A stretch of 64,000 nucleotides of DNA. It comes from Todiramphus chloris collaris. Taxonomy: Eukaryota > Chordata > Aves > Coraciiformes > Alcedinidae. The first letter of the stretch is position 1. The number at the start of each line of letters is the position of its first letter. Below are positions 50,601-64,000 of this stretch, piece by piece. Where the stretch lies: contig JANVCC010000040.1 of assembly GCA_025345505.1 (NCBI GenBank), positions 10,384,023-10,448,022 on the forward strand. Direction: 5' to 3'. The notes under the pieces were generated by a model, which did not search any database, was not told where the DNA came from, and worked only from the letters and a program-made list of their open reading frames with translations. Both the position numbers and the translations under genes were made by a program.

Positions 50601-52859
50601 CTGGTGCCCCAAGCTCTTGGACACTCACGGCCAAAGCAACCCAGGCTGTGGGAGTCTGACAGGAGCCCTTGTCATACTGCTACCAGCTTCAGCAAGAAGC
50701 TTAAAAACTACTTCACGCTCTCGTGCAGCAGCCAAAGGTGGGGAGATAGTGCAGACGCTGAAGCCTGCAATCATGAAGCCTCTGTGGCCAACTCTGCTGC
50801 AGCGGTTTTGGGCCTATGCAACAACACAAGGATGTGCCTGTCCATCCCACACTGTACTGCTTGCTACAGCTCACTACAACCACCTTGCTCTTCTCTGCTT
50901 TTATGCTAACATGAAGGAGAAACTGTCATCACTGCCCAAGAACATCAAGCAAGCTGCTTTGGGAGAAGCTGCTTAGAACAGCTACCAAGGATTTTGGTTG
51001 GTATTTTAGTGATTTCTCAAATTTCCAGTCTGAGACATTGAGGTTCCTTCCGCAAGACATGCATAAAACTAACGTGCAGCAAAGAAGCCCTTCTGCACAG
51101 ACTGGAGACACCTGCGTTACACAGCTATGGCAGCAGTATCTGTGCTCTGCTCTCCCCAAGACAGCCAGTGTGTTTCCAGCCAAAACGAGTTCCTCCCTGG
51201 ATGATGTTTCAGAGAAGAGAAGGGCAGCTCTCAGAGGGGTTTCATTTCTGAAGATTTTTTAAACTGCTTGGCAGAATCCAGTGAGGAAGAGGGAAGGATG
51301 TTCATTTTCCTTTAAGTCTTACTTTCTGCCCAGCTCAAAGTGATCAGAAGTGAAAATCACTGCATCCAATGAAGAAGGAACAGGGAATTTAAGCCAACTG
51401 TCCTTCATTCGTTCTGTTGGCCTCAGGTTTCTTGGGCTTGATCATCTCTTTCCAAAGTAAAATGATGTGTACCTCAGAAAAGTTCTGAAGATTCCCTCTT
51501 AGCTTTGTACAGGGTGCAAAGCATTGAAACTTTGACAATCACAAGTGAGATGTTTTTTGTCTTCAGCTAGCTTAATCCTCTCTTATTCTGAGCCCTTATA
51601 AGAATATAACATAGAAAGGACTTTTAAAGCTTTGGGCAACTCTTCAAAATTACTTCATAAGCTTAACTTCTGTAAAGTCTACACAATAAGTCTACCCAGT
51701 GGGCACTGGGTGCTGGAATCTCTATCTGGTGATCCCCAGGGATACATGTCACCCAGAAGTATAAGATTTTAAAATTTGTTTCTAAACAAGATTTTTTTTA
51801 AATCTTGCTACTTGGTGAAGAACTGCACAACTTGCAGCAAGGGCCTTTGTGAAGATTTACCAGGACAGAAGCATTTATTGCAAGTGTGGAATGGTGACTA
51901 TCAAAAATACTGCCTTTGCACACAATTAGATGACCTTTCTGCTCTGGCATTACCTGACAGATTGTATAGCAGCCACAAGGATGACTCAAGGTTCATAATA
52001 TTATATACAACCCACTCTATATTATTGAAATATCAAAATAATTCTACACTGAGTGTCTTCAGTATTACCCTGAGACAAGTGATTCTTGTACACAGTAGTT
52101 TGGTGAGGAGATCTTACAGCTAGAATGCAACTACTTAATCCAACAGATGAGTTCTCAGACTGTGGTCTTAAAAATTAAAGAACCTGATGGTAAGCTACTT
52201 CCTCTCTGCAGGCTTTTTAGACCTTCCCATGCAACTAAACACGCAGTTATATCCTGCTATGAAAAATACAGATTGGGGTAAAAAAAATCCTGTTGAAAGG
52301 CTCCCACCCCTGATTAAACTCTACAGGGCTTTTAAAGGTTAAGACCTAACCTCAGCTCTTCTCAGCTCACCAGCTTCAACGAGAAGCTTGCAGCAACATT
52401 AATCAGCATGAAATAATGAGGCTGTGAGAGGCAGCAGCATGTGATTTCTTTATTTCATGTTAATTACAATTTAAAATTTTAATGTCAAGAATTTGACAAG
52501 TGTTTGAGCAAGAAGAATTATTGCCTCAACAGCAGTTAAGGTCAGGCAGAGAAATAGACTCAATCCCAAAGAAAAGCAATGAATTTGTCCTGTAATAGCC
52601 ATGTAATTTAAATCATTCTGCCAGCTGCTGTTGACAGCAAACGGGCTGGTTCAGAAGCCCAAAGCTCCTGCCAAAACATGTGTCTCTGGTCTCCAACCAG
52701 AAGTAGACCCTACCATGGGGCCAACTTTAGCAAATGGCATGCTTTTGGGAAAGGAGCATCCCACCCAAAGGGAATATGTTCCTGTAACACAAACAGATAT
52801 AATTAGGTTGCAGCAGAATTACAGTGAAGCATATGTTATAATGAATAATTTGAGTGTCT

Positions 52860-52903
52860 CATTGAATCAACAAACAGTTCAGGTTGGAAGGGACCTCTGG
52901 AGG
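52860..52903 (-). mobile_element. Short CR1 3'-tip remnant
   Basis: cattgaatcaac followed by gttcaggttggaagggacct and ctggagg resembles the last 40 bases of CR1 in reverse orientation (tail plus the conserved 3' hairpin region). Only this tip remains, so it is either an extremely truncated insertion or a chance match. Confidence 0.5.
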
Positions 52904-54718
52904 CAAAGTACTTAATGGGAGGATTAACTGTCATAGGTGTATTTGTTTTTCATGCAGCACAATCCCTCCAAACAGTTTAACTTCAACAGAGAGCAAATAC
53001 TGATGGGTTTGTTTTCCAAAGACAAATATTTCTCCTTTGAATTGCACGTTCATACTCAGAATTGAAGCAGCCCAGACTACAAAGCCTGTGTGCACTCTCT
53101 CTTTTCCAGCCAGCCCAAACCCTGCCCCTGTCTATGACAGCCTGAAGCCAGCGCCAGAACGCCCTGAGCGCAGGGACTGCCGAGAGCCTAATGACACCCA
53201 TCACCCTGCCACTGGTCTGCAGGGCAGTGCTGCCTCTACAGCTCCCGCTCAGGAACAGTCCAGACCTGTTACGGATAAACTGCAGAGAAACATCTGCCAC
53301 AAGTTTGTAAAAGAACAGATCACATCTGTAAATGGGACTGCACAGTTCTGGGCCTGTGAAGATCTATATGTAATACTTTTCTCAAAACCTTGCTTCTGAA
53401 AAACATTATTTTGCAACCATGAAAGATTTTGCCATTCTGGCCCTTTGTACTTTAAACAATTACTCTTACAAGTAAGAGTCTTCCAATACTCCTTAATTGA
53501 GACACTTGAACTTAAATATCCACCTTTGCAAAGCTGGAGATAGGAACTCTGACTAACAATAGAAGCGACAGTGCACTGGGTCCAGTGTTTAAAAGCACAG
53601 CAGTAACAATGCTGTGCATTGGTACAACAGCAGATCCAACACCGGATTAAGGAGCTCAGCCTGTTACACTGAGCCCTCACTAGTTGAGAATGCCTTTTGA
53701 AACAGGACAACACAACAGAATAACCGTCTGCTGGGTTTTGCCATCATCTTGTTGTACGTTCAATGGATAAAGCCAGCCTCCTAGTGTACAACCTGGGGGC
53801 AATTCCAGACAGTTTAGCAAATTGTCCTGCAGGTTTCACTGAACTGACACAGAATGTTCTACCAAGTTCAGATGTTCTACCGAGACCACTTGAAAACATT
53901 TCTCGAGCATAAAGCTCTTAAAATGTTCTATTTTCTGTGCAATACTGACTGAGGTTCCTCTTTTGAGAGGACCAAGCTGGTTTGTTTCTGCCAGCTTCCC
54001 CAGGTGAGAGCAATGGCCCTGCCCACCTGGAATGGCAGAGCTTCACCCCAGATCTGTGCTAGCAAGTGCCTCAGGGCACATGGGGAATCCCACAAAACCA
54101 CTATTGCTTGGACATCCACGCTTTCAGATGTGGAGAGGTTAGGGAAGAGTAGTGAAGGATTACTTCTTATTAACATAGGATCTAAATCTACCATAAAGGA
54201 ACAGACATTTTGCAACAGAAGTGGTTTAAATGAACCCTCAGCATTAATTTCAGCAAGTTAAACTCTCACACAAACACTTAGTTCTCAAGGTGTCCACTGA
54301 ATCTATTAGATACCCTATTTACTTGCCCTTGGCCATCTGGATTTCAGCCTTACCCACCCTGAATTGTAGCAAACAGCACTCTGGCTCCATCATAGTTCTA
54401 AATACAAGGCAGCAATAAAAACAAAATTTGAAATACATAAGACTGTGTTAAAGATATAGTTGGTAAGTTGACTTTAAAGTCATTACCCATGAGATAAAAG
54501 GTTGTTCATTTAAATATGAAATTACTAGCTCCCTTATAGCAGACACTTGTGGAACATGAGGCATGCAGGGCTGATTAAATCTGAGCTATTAAAACAATTA
54601 CATATTTACTGATGATGGAATATAGTGTGCTTGCATTAAAGAAACAGAAATTCCAGTGAGACTTACTTGTTAAGGATGTCAGTTAATAACCTCTGTAGTT
54701 AATATTTTTAAATAATTT

Positions 54719-54770
54719 ACTTTTTTTTGTATTGTTTATTTTATTTTTTTTTATTGTTTATTTATTTGTT
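54719..54770. repeat. T-rich low-complexity tract
   Basis: T runs are interspersed with attg, atta and attt words over about 50 bases. It is simple sequence with no attached element seen. Confidence 0.85.
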
Positions 54771-57700
54771 GGCTTAAGCTCCAGCAGTGAGATGACTGGA
54801 AATGAGTTAGTAGTTTTCCATGTGACCAATTACTTACATCGTCTGTTTTCTGAGTTTGAAATAGAAGACTAAAATATGCAGGAAATTAACCACTGAACTT
54901 CCCTTCCCATATTCTCTGTAGTATAACTGTAGAGAAAAACATTCAAGGAAATGACTGACATGTGGATATCTAACTTCATAGGAAACTACACCTACAGGTA
55001 TCAGTGAGCAGAGCATGAGAACAAAGCCAAATGATCTGGCCCCTTCCACAGCCAGCTGCACACTGAGACCCCACACATTTGGAACTGTGGTTTTGCCTCA
55101 GTCACCACTATCCTCACATCTCAGATGTGCAAAAAAATACATCCAAGGCAAAAGCTTCAGAAAATGGTACAAGAACATATTAAACTTGAAACTCTTTGCC
55201 TTTCCATGGAGATAACCCTTATTATGGGATAGAAAAATCTGTGCTGCAGAGACCCTGGGAGCTGTATGGATATGAATTTTGAAACAAGCGGTAAATGTAA
55301 AATCAACCCAAACTGGGCACGGACTATAAGAACCACAGCTTGTTTATTTTCAAGACCAGAAGATGAGTTATGGGACAAGGAAGGAGTCAGAGTGCTACCC
55401 ACCTAAGTGACACCGTTCACATGAAAAAAGAGATGTATGTAATCAGCGTGTGCAAATAACTTCTGCACATGAAGCATGTAGAAAATAGGAAGGTAAAGAA
55501 ATATTTTGGCACACATGTTATTTTGTGAAGCTGTTCTGGTCATTTAAGCTTTCACTTTTCTATCCTTCGCATACATGAATGTCAATGAAATATAATTCCT
55601 TCCCAGGAAAGGTTAAATAATTGATTTAAATAACTTAAGAAACTAGAAATCTTGTCAATTCATTCAAAATGACATGAAAATGATGTGTGGAAAAGCCTTG
55701 CCCCTTTTACAACATTGCCTTCCCCAGAGAAGTGTCAGACTGGGCACCAAGCAGCTCTGAGTCAGCAGCAGCAGGGATTGCTCAGAGGCTGGCATACTCT
55801 TATATCCCAATTATCAGCTACAGATTCAGCTCTGGGAATCGTGAATGTTAATTCCCACAGGGAGATAAACCCTGTCCTTGTACAGAAGCAGGGCTGTGAG
55901 GGCAGCTGCCTTCCCTCAGTGTCTGCCTGCATTTTGCCAGATGAGGTCAGCAGCAGCCAGCTACCTGAAGTTTCCAAGCAGCATCCATGTGTAACCACAT
56001 AATTGCACCTACACGAACAGCAACAACTTTTTTTGCCAGTTCATCTTCTATGTTTTAGACCGTCATTATGTTATCCACACTTACCAATACCAGGTCTGCA
56101 GGAAGCACAGTGTTTGCAGTTTAGCTTGGGGCATGGACCACAGGAGAGGGCAGTAATTCTCATGCACTTAAGCACCCTTAAAAAATGCTTCAGCTTATTC
56201 AGAATCTATTTTTGTGATTTTGATCCTGCTGGAGTGGTGGATTACTACCCTACACATGCACAGAGCTGTCAGTTAAAGAAAGCAGAGGGGTGTCAGTGAG
56301 GCAAAGCAGGTTAAAGGTGCTGTAATTATTTCTGATGGGTGTTTACATTTCAACAGCTGAGTACATTTAAAGAGCTCTTTTTGTTACAAATCTGACTGGT
56401 TTACACCCTAAAGCATAGTCTTAAAAGCATTTCTCATTTACCACCTGCTATTCCTTCTTTTAGCAAATCTCACACTTTTTGTCACTTGACCTGAAATGCA
56501 CTCACTCAATATGCTTATTTGCATAGTTTTAAGACAGCAGTTCTCTTTTAAAAATATTTTCCTGAACACAGAACCGTTAAGGACACCTCAACTAAATGTA
56601 GACAGCATTGTCACATCCCTGAGCAACACACCTGGAGAAACTGGCCTGCCTTGACCTGCTGATCTTGTTCCTCTAGATGCTTTCTTCTCTTTTCATTGCA
56701 CCAGAGGCAAAATCATGTGAGACAGCTGCAGGACAGACCTGCCTACTAAATCATTTAATTCATTAGCTCTGACCCTTTTTGTGCACAGAGGCACACAGAT
56801 ACCAACCGAGGATCCCGAGACAGTCATTGAAGGAACCAAAACTTTCCTTTGATGCTGATGTAACTCTACAGTTGGGCTGTGCAAATAATTCACGTTTGGA
56901 TTGCTATCAGGCAATAAAAAAGCAAGCAGATTTCAGCTTCATCTCCATTTTGGTAGAGCTAAAATATTCAGTCTGGAGGGAAAAGTCACTCTTAAGTGAC
57001 ACCTAAAAGTTTCTGGAAGTGTCGCCCAACTGCTGGAAGACAGAGACAAGTTAAAAACATTCTTGCAGCACCACAGTCAGAGGCAGGTCTGTGCCTCCAT
57101 TTCTGACACACCAAACAAGTGCCCAAACTAGAAAAGTTTGCAGATTCTTCCCTGGACCGACTACTGCAGTAGCTGGCAGGTAGAGATGAGACACTCACAC
57201 TGGGGATTTACATGCCAAAGCATTAATATGGCTTTTAAATTATCTAGATTATGCTATAAAATGCAGATTATAGATCCCCTTGCTGTTGCTGAAATTAAAC
57301 ACTACCTCACCCCAAACCATACAAATGTAAAAGTAATGTTGAGTTCATTTTAAGGAGTTTTCACTGCCCTTTACTTTCAGTGACATGTAAGTACACAGAT
57401 AGGTATTTGTATATTTGTGTATATATGTACTTGTACCTATTTTATTGTTCTGCCTATACAGTCCAGGAGAAGTTGATGAAAAGAAAAGGGACTGAGAATT
57501 ACACGCCATGAAAGAAAGAACACATCGTCTCCAACTGAGACTGCTCCAACCCAGTCCTGACATCTGTCTTCTCCAAAGGCAGATTTAATTTCCCACTGAC
57601 AAGGCAAACCCATCCAAACCAAATACTCTCTATGACTTCTGAGCCCAGTGCCAGCATTTGAAGGGCCAGCTGGAGCTCTGAGTCCCCACATGTGTCACCA

Positions 57701-59484
57701 CAGCCTTGGGTTGCACGGGAGCCGTTTGCTGCCCTGACAACTCAGTCTTACCAATCACTGTTGTGACTCTCATGTGCAGAAGGGGTCTAAGTAACATCTG
57801 CCATAAGAATTTAGATGCCTAACCCCTTTGAACGCATTTCAAAATGTTGCCCAAATCTTGCCTCTAGAGCATTATCTCAGAGCTGAGTTTTACATCTCAG
57901 AGAAACAAACTCCACCCAAGAAACTAACCTTCCCATCCTGCCTGCCCGGAATTACCAAATACGTTGGATTCTGGTGTCAGAGAAACTTGAGGGGAACACA
58001 GTGAATCACTCCCCCACACTGCTTGTCACATTCTTTTCCAACCATGTGGTTTGATTTTCCATCCTTCACTGCCCTGCACATCATGCCCCATAATGCACAG
58101 TCTTTTATCTCACTCTGAAACACAAATTTTCAGTCATTAGACCAAAGTGCCTCACTGTTCCCTGGAGCTGCATACTTGCTTATGCCCTACCAATAATAAA
58201 AAATATTTTTGCAGTCTATTTTTTTCCCCACCCCCCAAAGCCATTCATTTAACCTTGTTAGGGCTGCTGTTGAAGGATACTGTTTTCTGCTGTTCAGACC
58301 AAATGACATGGGACACATCAGCAGTATTATCACTGAGTGCAGGGGGCCAAACTGCTGCTGCCACTGAGAGGCACAATCTCAAGAATTTTCTTTTGAGCCA
58401 TCAGCTGAATAATTAAACATCAAAACACAGGCTGGGATACTGAAACACCAGTGGAAAACTAGAATATGTGGTTTGCAGGTTGTGGGTTACCACTGGAACA
58501 GTAAGACAGGAAAGGGTTTGACAGTTCTGATTTGCTCCTTACATGCTGACAGTATGGCTGGCGTTGTGAGACAGAGGGGGCTCTATCTCCCTGAATTTAC
58601 AAAATAAAGAGTGAAAATGAAATAATCAGAGTAGACACCCACACAGTAGTAGATCTGAGCTAGACTTAATCTCTTTCCTTGTAAACTGCAGAGGCAATGA
58701 CAAGATGTATGCAGATTAGTACTTGTGAACCTTGAATCAATGAGTTTTCAGAAGTAGATTTGCCTACTGACCAAGTGAAACCCTTCTGGCAAAAGGACTT
58801 AATGCCTAAAAAGCAATACTTCAATACTATTTTAAAGCATAGGATTCTTTCTATTTGTTTCTTTGTAAAGCCTTTGGCATATCTGGTGTCTGCAGTTCAT
58901 AGCAAAGGCTGATCTGCAGCTGCTCCTAGGTACAGTGGGTGCTCGCCACGCTGCCTGCACACAGCAGATGACGGTGAGGGAACACAGCACGGGTCCGGAT
59001 GCTGCCACAGTGCAAACCTGGCAGAGTAAGGAGGATTAAACACTCCAGCAGCCCATGGGCAGCCTTGGGGACAGGAGTGTTGGAGCTTGCCCGGTGGCTG
59101 CGTCGCACAGCGTCTTCACAACTGAGAGCTAATAAAGCCCTGTTTAACTACCTGATTTATGAGAGCACATCATTCGTAAAGCTTAAGGGGATTGTAAACG
59201 AGGAATCTGTTTGCACCATATGGCAGGGGACGTGGCTGTAGTCTTCCTCTCCAAACCTGTGGCTGAAGCATCACAGTCTTGTAGTGCAGCTGGTTCCCAG
59301 CATTGCTCATGTTAAAATAGGCTGAGTATTTTTTTCTCCAGTCTTCCCTGCATTTATCTAGGATAATAGCATGAGATGCTTTTCAACTAATTTTCAATCT
59401 TAACAAACAACTATGTTTAATTGTAATCTCCTAGAACAGAGACAGAGCAAGTTCTGCTCATTCATAGGTAGTCTGGGGTTGGGG

Positions 59485-59496
59485 TTTTTTTTTTTT
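59485..59496. repeat. Poly-T run (12 bases) after a GGGGTTGGGG stretch
   Basis: Twelve T follow ggggttgggg. It is low-complexity sequence. Confidence 0.85.
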
Positions 59497-62400
59497 GGTA
59501 GTTATGTTTTTTGAAAAGGGTGCAGTTGAAGAGAATTTCGAGGCAGGTAGAGTCTGACTTAGCATAACATTAAGGATCCAATTTCAGCCCCACACAAAAA
59601 CATTTCTCCAGTGTGAACAGCGGAACAGGTGCTGGCTTGGAGCACTTCCTTCACATTCCCACCAACAGAAGTCTACACAGAAAGCCCAGTGGTTCCCACT
59701 CTGCATTCAGCATTTGTCTAGATACCTAGTGGTTATGTTCCCTGCACTAAGGCAATAGCAAACATTAAATCCCAAGAGCTCAGAGGCTGTCGCTGTGGCT
59801 GGGGTATCCCGCTGAGGTGTTACAAATCCGTGCAGCAGAGATACCCTGGTGTGTCAAGGATCCAAGCAAAGCTGGACTCCTGTGAGCAGGAGCTGGACTA
59901 GATCATGCCAACAACACCTTCAGAGTCTGCAAGACCTGGGAAAAAGCTGGGCCGAGGTCTACCAGGAAAGCACAGGCAGCTTTCACCTGGGGCAAGGGAG
60001 CTTGGCATCCTGCCCCAACTCAGTAATTTTTATCAGTATGAGACAGCACACGAGAGCTGCTCCATCAGAGATAAGTGCTTCCCCTGTCACCCACCCAGAG
60101 CCCCTGCAGCAGTCTCTGTCCTGCCCAGAGCAGCAGCAGGCAGGCAGGTTACTAGGGTTTTATGGCAGGTGCCTTTTCACATCACTTACAGGTGTTAAAA
60201 GCTCATCATGCTCTAAATCCCCTGTCTCAAAAGTATGGACATGGACTCAAATCTCTCAAGAACCTGAGGTGGGTAACTGCTTAGGAAAACAAAATGTGCA
60301 GAGAATAAGGTTTCAGCTCATTTTCCCCATCTTTTGACACAGACAAACCAACTTGAGTCACACACATAAACCTCGCATTCAAGCACTAAAACTCAGTAGT
60401 GTTCAACTGCTCTTATGCCCATTGCTATTGCTTCTCCTGCAGTGTGGGGAGCAAAGGGCCAAGGAGATGGGGCAGGAGCATCAGTTGCTATGAAGGAGCG
60501 AGCAGTGGAGCTTCCATCAGCTAAAGGAGGGTGATGAGAATTGGGCAGCAGCACACAGCAGGGCCAAAGTGTCTCAACTGCAAACCCCTCAGCACATGCA
60601 GGTATTTTAGGAAGAAGCTTTTAAAAACTCATCTGTGAAGCCAATGAACTGTGGTCCAAGATAGCTTTCTCATGAGGTAGCATGTGAATTCTTCAAACAA
60701 AACATCAGCAAAAGATTTTCCTTTTTGCCATATGAAGTTACATTCCTGTTACCTATGTCTAACTCTTGAGCAGATCAATACTGTTTGCAGTCACAGCTGT
60801 GGAAAAAGTCACACCACACCAATCGCCAAAGACCAGGAAGGATCCAAGTGACAACACAATTCTCTAAATAAAAATCTTTGGCAGAAGACCGTTGAGCTCC
60901 AAAATGGTCTGAAATGTCAATTTTATATCTTATACCATAAGATGTATTATATCTTTCTGAAAGAAATCAATGTTGTGCTACTGAAATCTGGTCAGCTAAT
61001 GGCCCTGAAACACATCTCTATTCCAGCTGTCCAACTCACCAACCCCCTGCTCCATCCCTGCTGATGGCTGTGAAGGCCATAACCAGGAGGAGATGAATTC
61101 TCCCCATTGTCACTACTACCTCTGCCAAGAAGGATGCCAAGCATGAGGGGAACACGTGTTTTCTAAAATACATTTGTTATACCCTGACAACATATTTTTC
61201 ATAAATCTCTAATAAATAATAAGAGGGAAGGAGCAGAGGCAGAGAATGTGCAGTGTCAAACACTCAAGTAGATGACTGTAGGTACCAATTTTTCATCGAG
61301 ATAAAGTAAACATGATGTGGGACCATACACAGAGTATCAGCTTGCTGCAGCCAGAATTAGGGCTGCTAGGAAATCTTTGGCCACAATAAATGCCAGTTTA
61401 TCAACCCCCAAACCTGCTGCTGTGGAGCAGCCCTGATATCTGGGACATGGGGAGAGCTCTGCAGCTCTCACTCAAACTCATGTTCACGTCAAGTCCTTTC
61501 ATATTTGTGAAAATCTGCGTCCAGTGTGTCAAATAAAATCAATCAACTGTCCTGCCTTAAAATCTATAGGGTTCGATGTAAACTGGAAAAATAGCTTATC
61601 AATCACGTGTAGCTATCAGCAACCAAACTAGGATACAACCAGTGTGAAACCTGCTGTGAAAATGGCTGGAAAATAAAAAGAAATGAACAACAAAACACAA
61701 AACCCCACAACAACCGCCCCCCAACAGGACAGCTAAATTATTTACAGAAATCTGCTCCTGTGTCACTAAGCTGTGCCACCCAGAAGAGAATGGCAGAAAG
61801 GACTGCAAGAGCGAGGCTGTCCTGTGTCTGCAGCATGCGGGCTACACGCTGAAGGATCTCTCCAAAGGCACACTGAGTGCACAGTAATCAGGGGAAGGCA
61901 GCATGTGCCAGCGGTGACTGGCAGCCAGCCGGGCCAGGGTGATTCACTGCTGTGCACGGAGCCACCCTCACCGGCAGACCAGGAAAACCTTGAGCCATAC
62001 ACAAAATGAAGCTCTTGATACAGGTTGCTGCTTTCAAAGACATTTCAAAACAGTCCCCTTAAGGGTAAATGTAATTTATTGCCCCCCCTGAAGTGGGCAA
62101 ACCTTTTTCATTAAGACATGGGCATTAATGCCATCCTGCAAGCATGGCTTGGAATCCAAATGGAGCTCTTAATGGTTTCAGAGGGTGTGGAAGAGATGGC
62201 TCTATATTAGAAATATTTATTGCAGGTAGCAGCACAGAAGTCTCCTGCAGTCTAGCAGTTAGCGATACATCTTTGGTCCTGTTGCAGAAGGAAAAAATAG
62301 ATGACTTTTAAAAAAGTCTATATTTCTAGGCAAGCTGCTGCAGAATTAAATCAAACTAGGAGGAAAATGTGAAGTAAATAAGACAAGAGTCATAATACAC

Positions 62401-62879
62401 TGTTCTTGATCTGCAGATTTCAGTTCTAAATTGTCTTTTGAGGGATGATTTTATTTTACTTGTGAGTCTTTTTATCAGAACCAAGTGATTAAGAGCCAGT
62501 TCTGCAGACAGATGACCCTGACATGATCCACTACTGGAAGCAGCTTGGCTGCAGTAGCAGTGCCCCAGGAGCCCAGCCCCCACAGCAGGATGGCTGCTGC
62601 TCAGCCTGGCTGCCCCACACTTGCTCGGCCTCCTCCCTGCTTGGGGGGCATTGCAGGAGGGACCTTTGGGGTGCAGCACCTCACTTTGCCTCTCCAGCTG
62701 AGCCACATCCATTTCTGAAGAGCAGCTGAACCTCAGTTTTAGGCAGAAGAATTGATTTCCAAGGCTTTCTGCCAGCATAAGCCTCAGCCTGACACAGAGC
62801 TACTTGCAGATCTCCCCAAGGCCTCACCAGTGAATGCATCCCATACCTCAAAGACGACTTATCCTGTGAACTAGTTGCT

Positions 62880-63060
62880 AAAGTTTCACTTGCAATTAAG
62901 ATTTGTACAAGAGTAGTGGAGGCCCTTGTGATTTCTATTCATGGCATGTCTTAGAAGCAAGCAAATTAAAATCTTTACCATTAAAGAGCTGATAGCTCCC
63001 ATAATTGCAAGCATCATTCTGCATTAGCTGGAGGGAGCAGCATGACTCACTAGCTAACAG
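62880..63060. promoter_or_regulatory. Candidate conserved non-coding element
   Basis: Unique sequence with aagcaaattaaaatc, ctttaccattaaagagctg, cataattgcaagcatc and ctgcattagctgg. It is dense in homeodomain-like cores with balanced composition, like known conserved enhancers. The judgement is by eye only. Confidence 0.2.
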
Positions 63061-64000
63061 TAGCAGATCTGTTCATAAAATAGGAAAACTTCTAACCAAA
63101 GAGAATTTCCTGAGCCATGAATTACTTTAGAAAGAGTACTAATTCCAAACAGATTACTTATATAATTTTTGCTGCCAATACAAGAACTTTCTTATAAGTT
63201 AAGTGTCTTTTTGCTGTGTATTGCTCTGAATTACCTTCCTGGCTGACCCATGCTGCATCAATTCAGGATTCAAAAGAAAAAATTTTCCCTGAGAGATGAG
63301 TCATGGCTCTCTACCGTCCCCCAGGTTAAAACACATTTCTTTTTACTTTCCACAGATGACACGTTTTAAGAGTTGATGAGTTCAACAATTGATATGTCAA
63401 TCCATTTGTCCAGAATAATCTTAAAACAAATATTAAAATGTTCTTATTCAAGGCAACTGTCCCCTATGTAGCTCTGTATCGCCGTGAGAGAATAATCTGT
63501 CACTTGAGAGAGAAAATCCAGGAGGATGCAGAGCTAGTGCAGGTTTAAACAAGATTTTTCAGGTCTTTTGAGGTCAGAAAAATAAAATGGAAAGGTAGAA
63601 ATAATGGCAGCATGCACTTAGGGGTTGGCTTGTCTCACAAAGTTCATTTCAGGAAGACTCAAGTAATAAAATGGGGTGGTTTTGCTCTTGGAAGAGGGTA
63701 CAACTTATTCTAACTCCAGGGATTTTTGATGTTGCTGTGAGCTGAAACATCCAGTGTCCTCATTAGAATTCCAATACCTTCTCTGGCTTCCTGTAGGGTT
63801 CTTGTGTTAAAGAAAGTATATTTTAGATGCTCTGGAGTCTTTACTCTTCTTTCTCCTTAGCAGTACATAGTGCACGAGGAGGGACACAGCCCAGATAAGA
63901 GTGAGGAGAAATCGCCCAGGTCTGCAATGGGGCAGGAGCAGGACTGGGCCATGGGTGCAGAATGGGGAGGGTGCCCTAGGCACCTAGATCAGGTCACACA

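Larger units (their letters stand above)
43944..52859. other. Non-coding stretch
   Basis: No exon is recognised. It holds the G tract at 45111-45151, an enhancer-like segment at 47140-47240, a GC-richer patch with a 20-base tandem repeat around 50551-50600, and a small perfect hairpin at 51787-51807. The 46136-46591 plus-strand frame (151 codons) has no recognisable domain. Confidence 0.6.
52904..64000. other. Non-coding stretch to the window end
   Basis: No exon, RNA gene or clear interspersed repeat is recognised in about 11 kb. It holds a T-rich tract at 54719-54770, a T run at 59485-59496, a small hairpin at 53462-53479 and an enhancer-like segment at 62880-63060. Frames such as 53249-53713 minus and 59849-60337 plus have no family signature. 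Confidence 0.6.

Noticed and set aside
51787..51807. Hairpin caagattt/aaatcttg around a T run
   Set aside because: Looks like a rho-independent terminator, but this is vertebrate DNA and nothing upstream would use it.
53462..53479. Perfect inverted repeat actcttac/gtaagagt
   Set aside because: Stem of 8 with a 2-base loop; too small to support an RNA gene.
53037..53713. Overlapping 105-154 codon frames on both strands
   Set aside because: No family resemblance and no supporting promoter or splice structure.
59875..59910. Phrase gagctggactagatcat, resembling a CR1 3' phrase
   Set aside because: Only about 17 bases match and the flanking CR1 words are absent, so chance is likely.

Overview
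The window reads as bird (avian) nuclear DNA. It is AT-rich and almost free of coding sequence. Its recognisable interspersed repeats are all CR1-type LINE pieces, and I see no Alu-, B1- or L1-like sequence. CpG is scarce except in one sharp island near 38.4-38.8 kb. Nothing here looks bacterial or plasmid-like. The many 60-190 codon open frames behave like chance frames.

The one exon I recognise is on the minus strand at 19523-19622. It encodes 33 residues plus one extra base, beginning MNLEGLEMI, and ends at a GT splice donor. Length, phase and sequence match the alternative first exon of the Kv channel-interacting protein KChIP4a (KCNIP4), which carries the membrane-inserting 'KIS' segment that suppresses fast inactivation of Kv4 channels. 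KCNIP4 is a very large gene in vertebrates with several distant first exons joined to a shared EF-hand core. The rest of the window is therefore best read as intron or promoter-flanking DNA of that minus-strand locus. I found none of the shared EF-hand exons.

Layout. 1-5.5 kb: non-coding, with an unrecognised minus-strand frame at 2.46-2.66 kb that has two hydrophobic stretches and a splice donor, and a POU-type palindrome at 3.93 kb. 5.5-6.9 kb: a very old CR1 with eroded reverse-transcriptase sequence. 11.6-12.06 kb: a younger CR1 whose 5' part is inverted relative to its 3' part. 12-38 kb: non-coding apart from the KCNIP4 exon at 19.5 kb. 38.0-39.5 kb: a CpG island with a CTCF-like motif, between two CR1 copies whose 3' ends face each other. 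43.65-43.94 kb: a plus-strand CR1 3' end. 45.1 kb: a near-pure G tract. 45-64 kb: non-coding, with short tandem duplications and a CR1 scrap at 52.9 kb.

The exon could be functionally linked to the CpG island about 18.8 kb upstream of it on the minus strand, but that is inference. No complete gene, tRNA, rRNA, CRISPR array or intact mobile element is visible.
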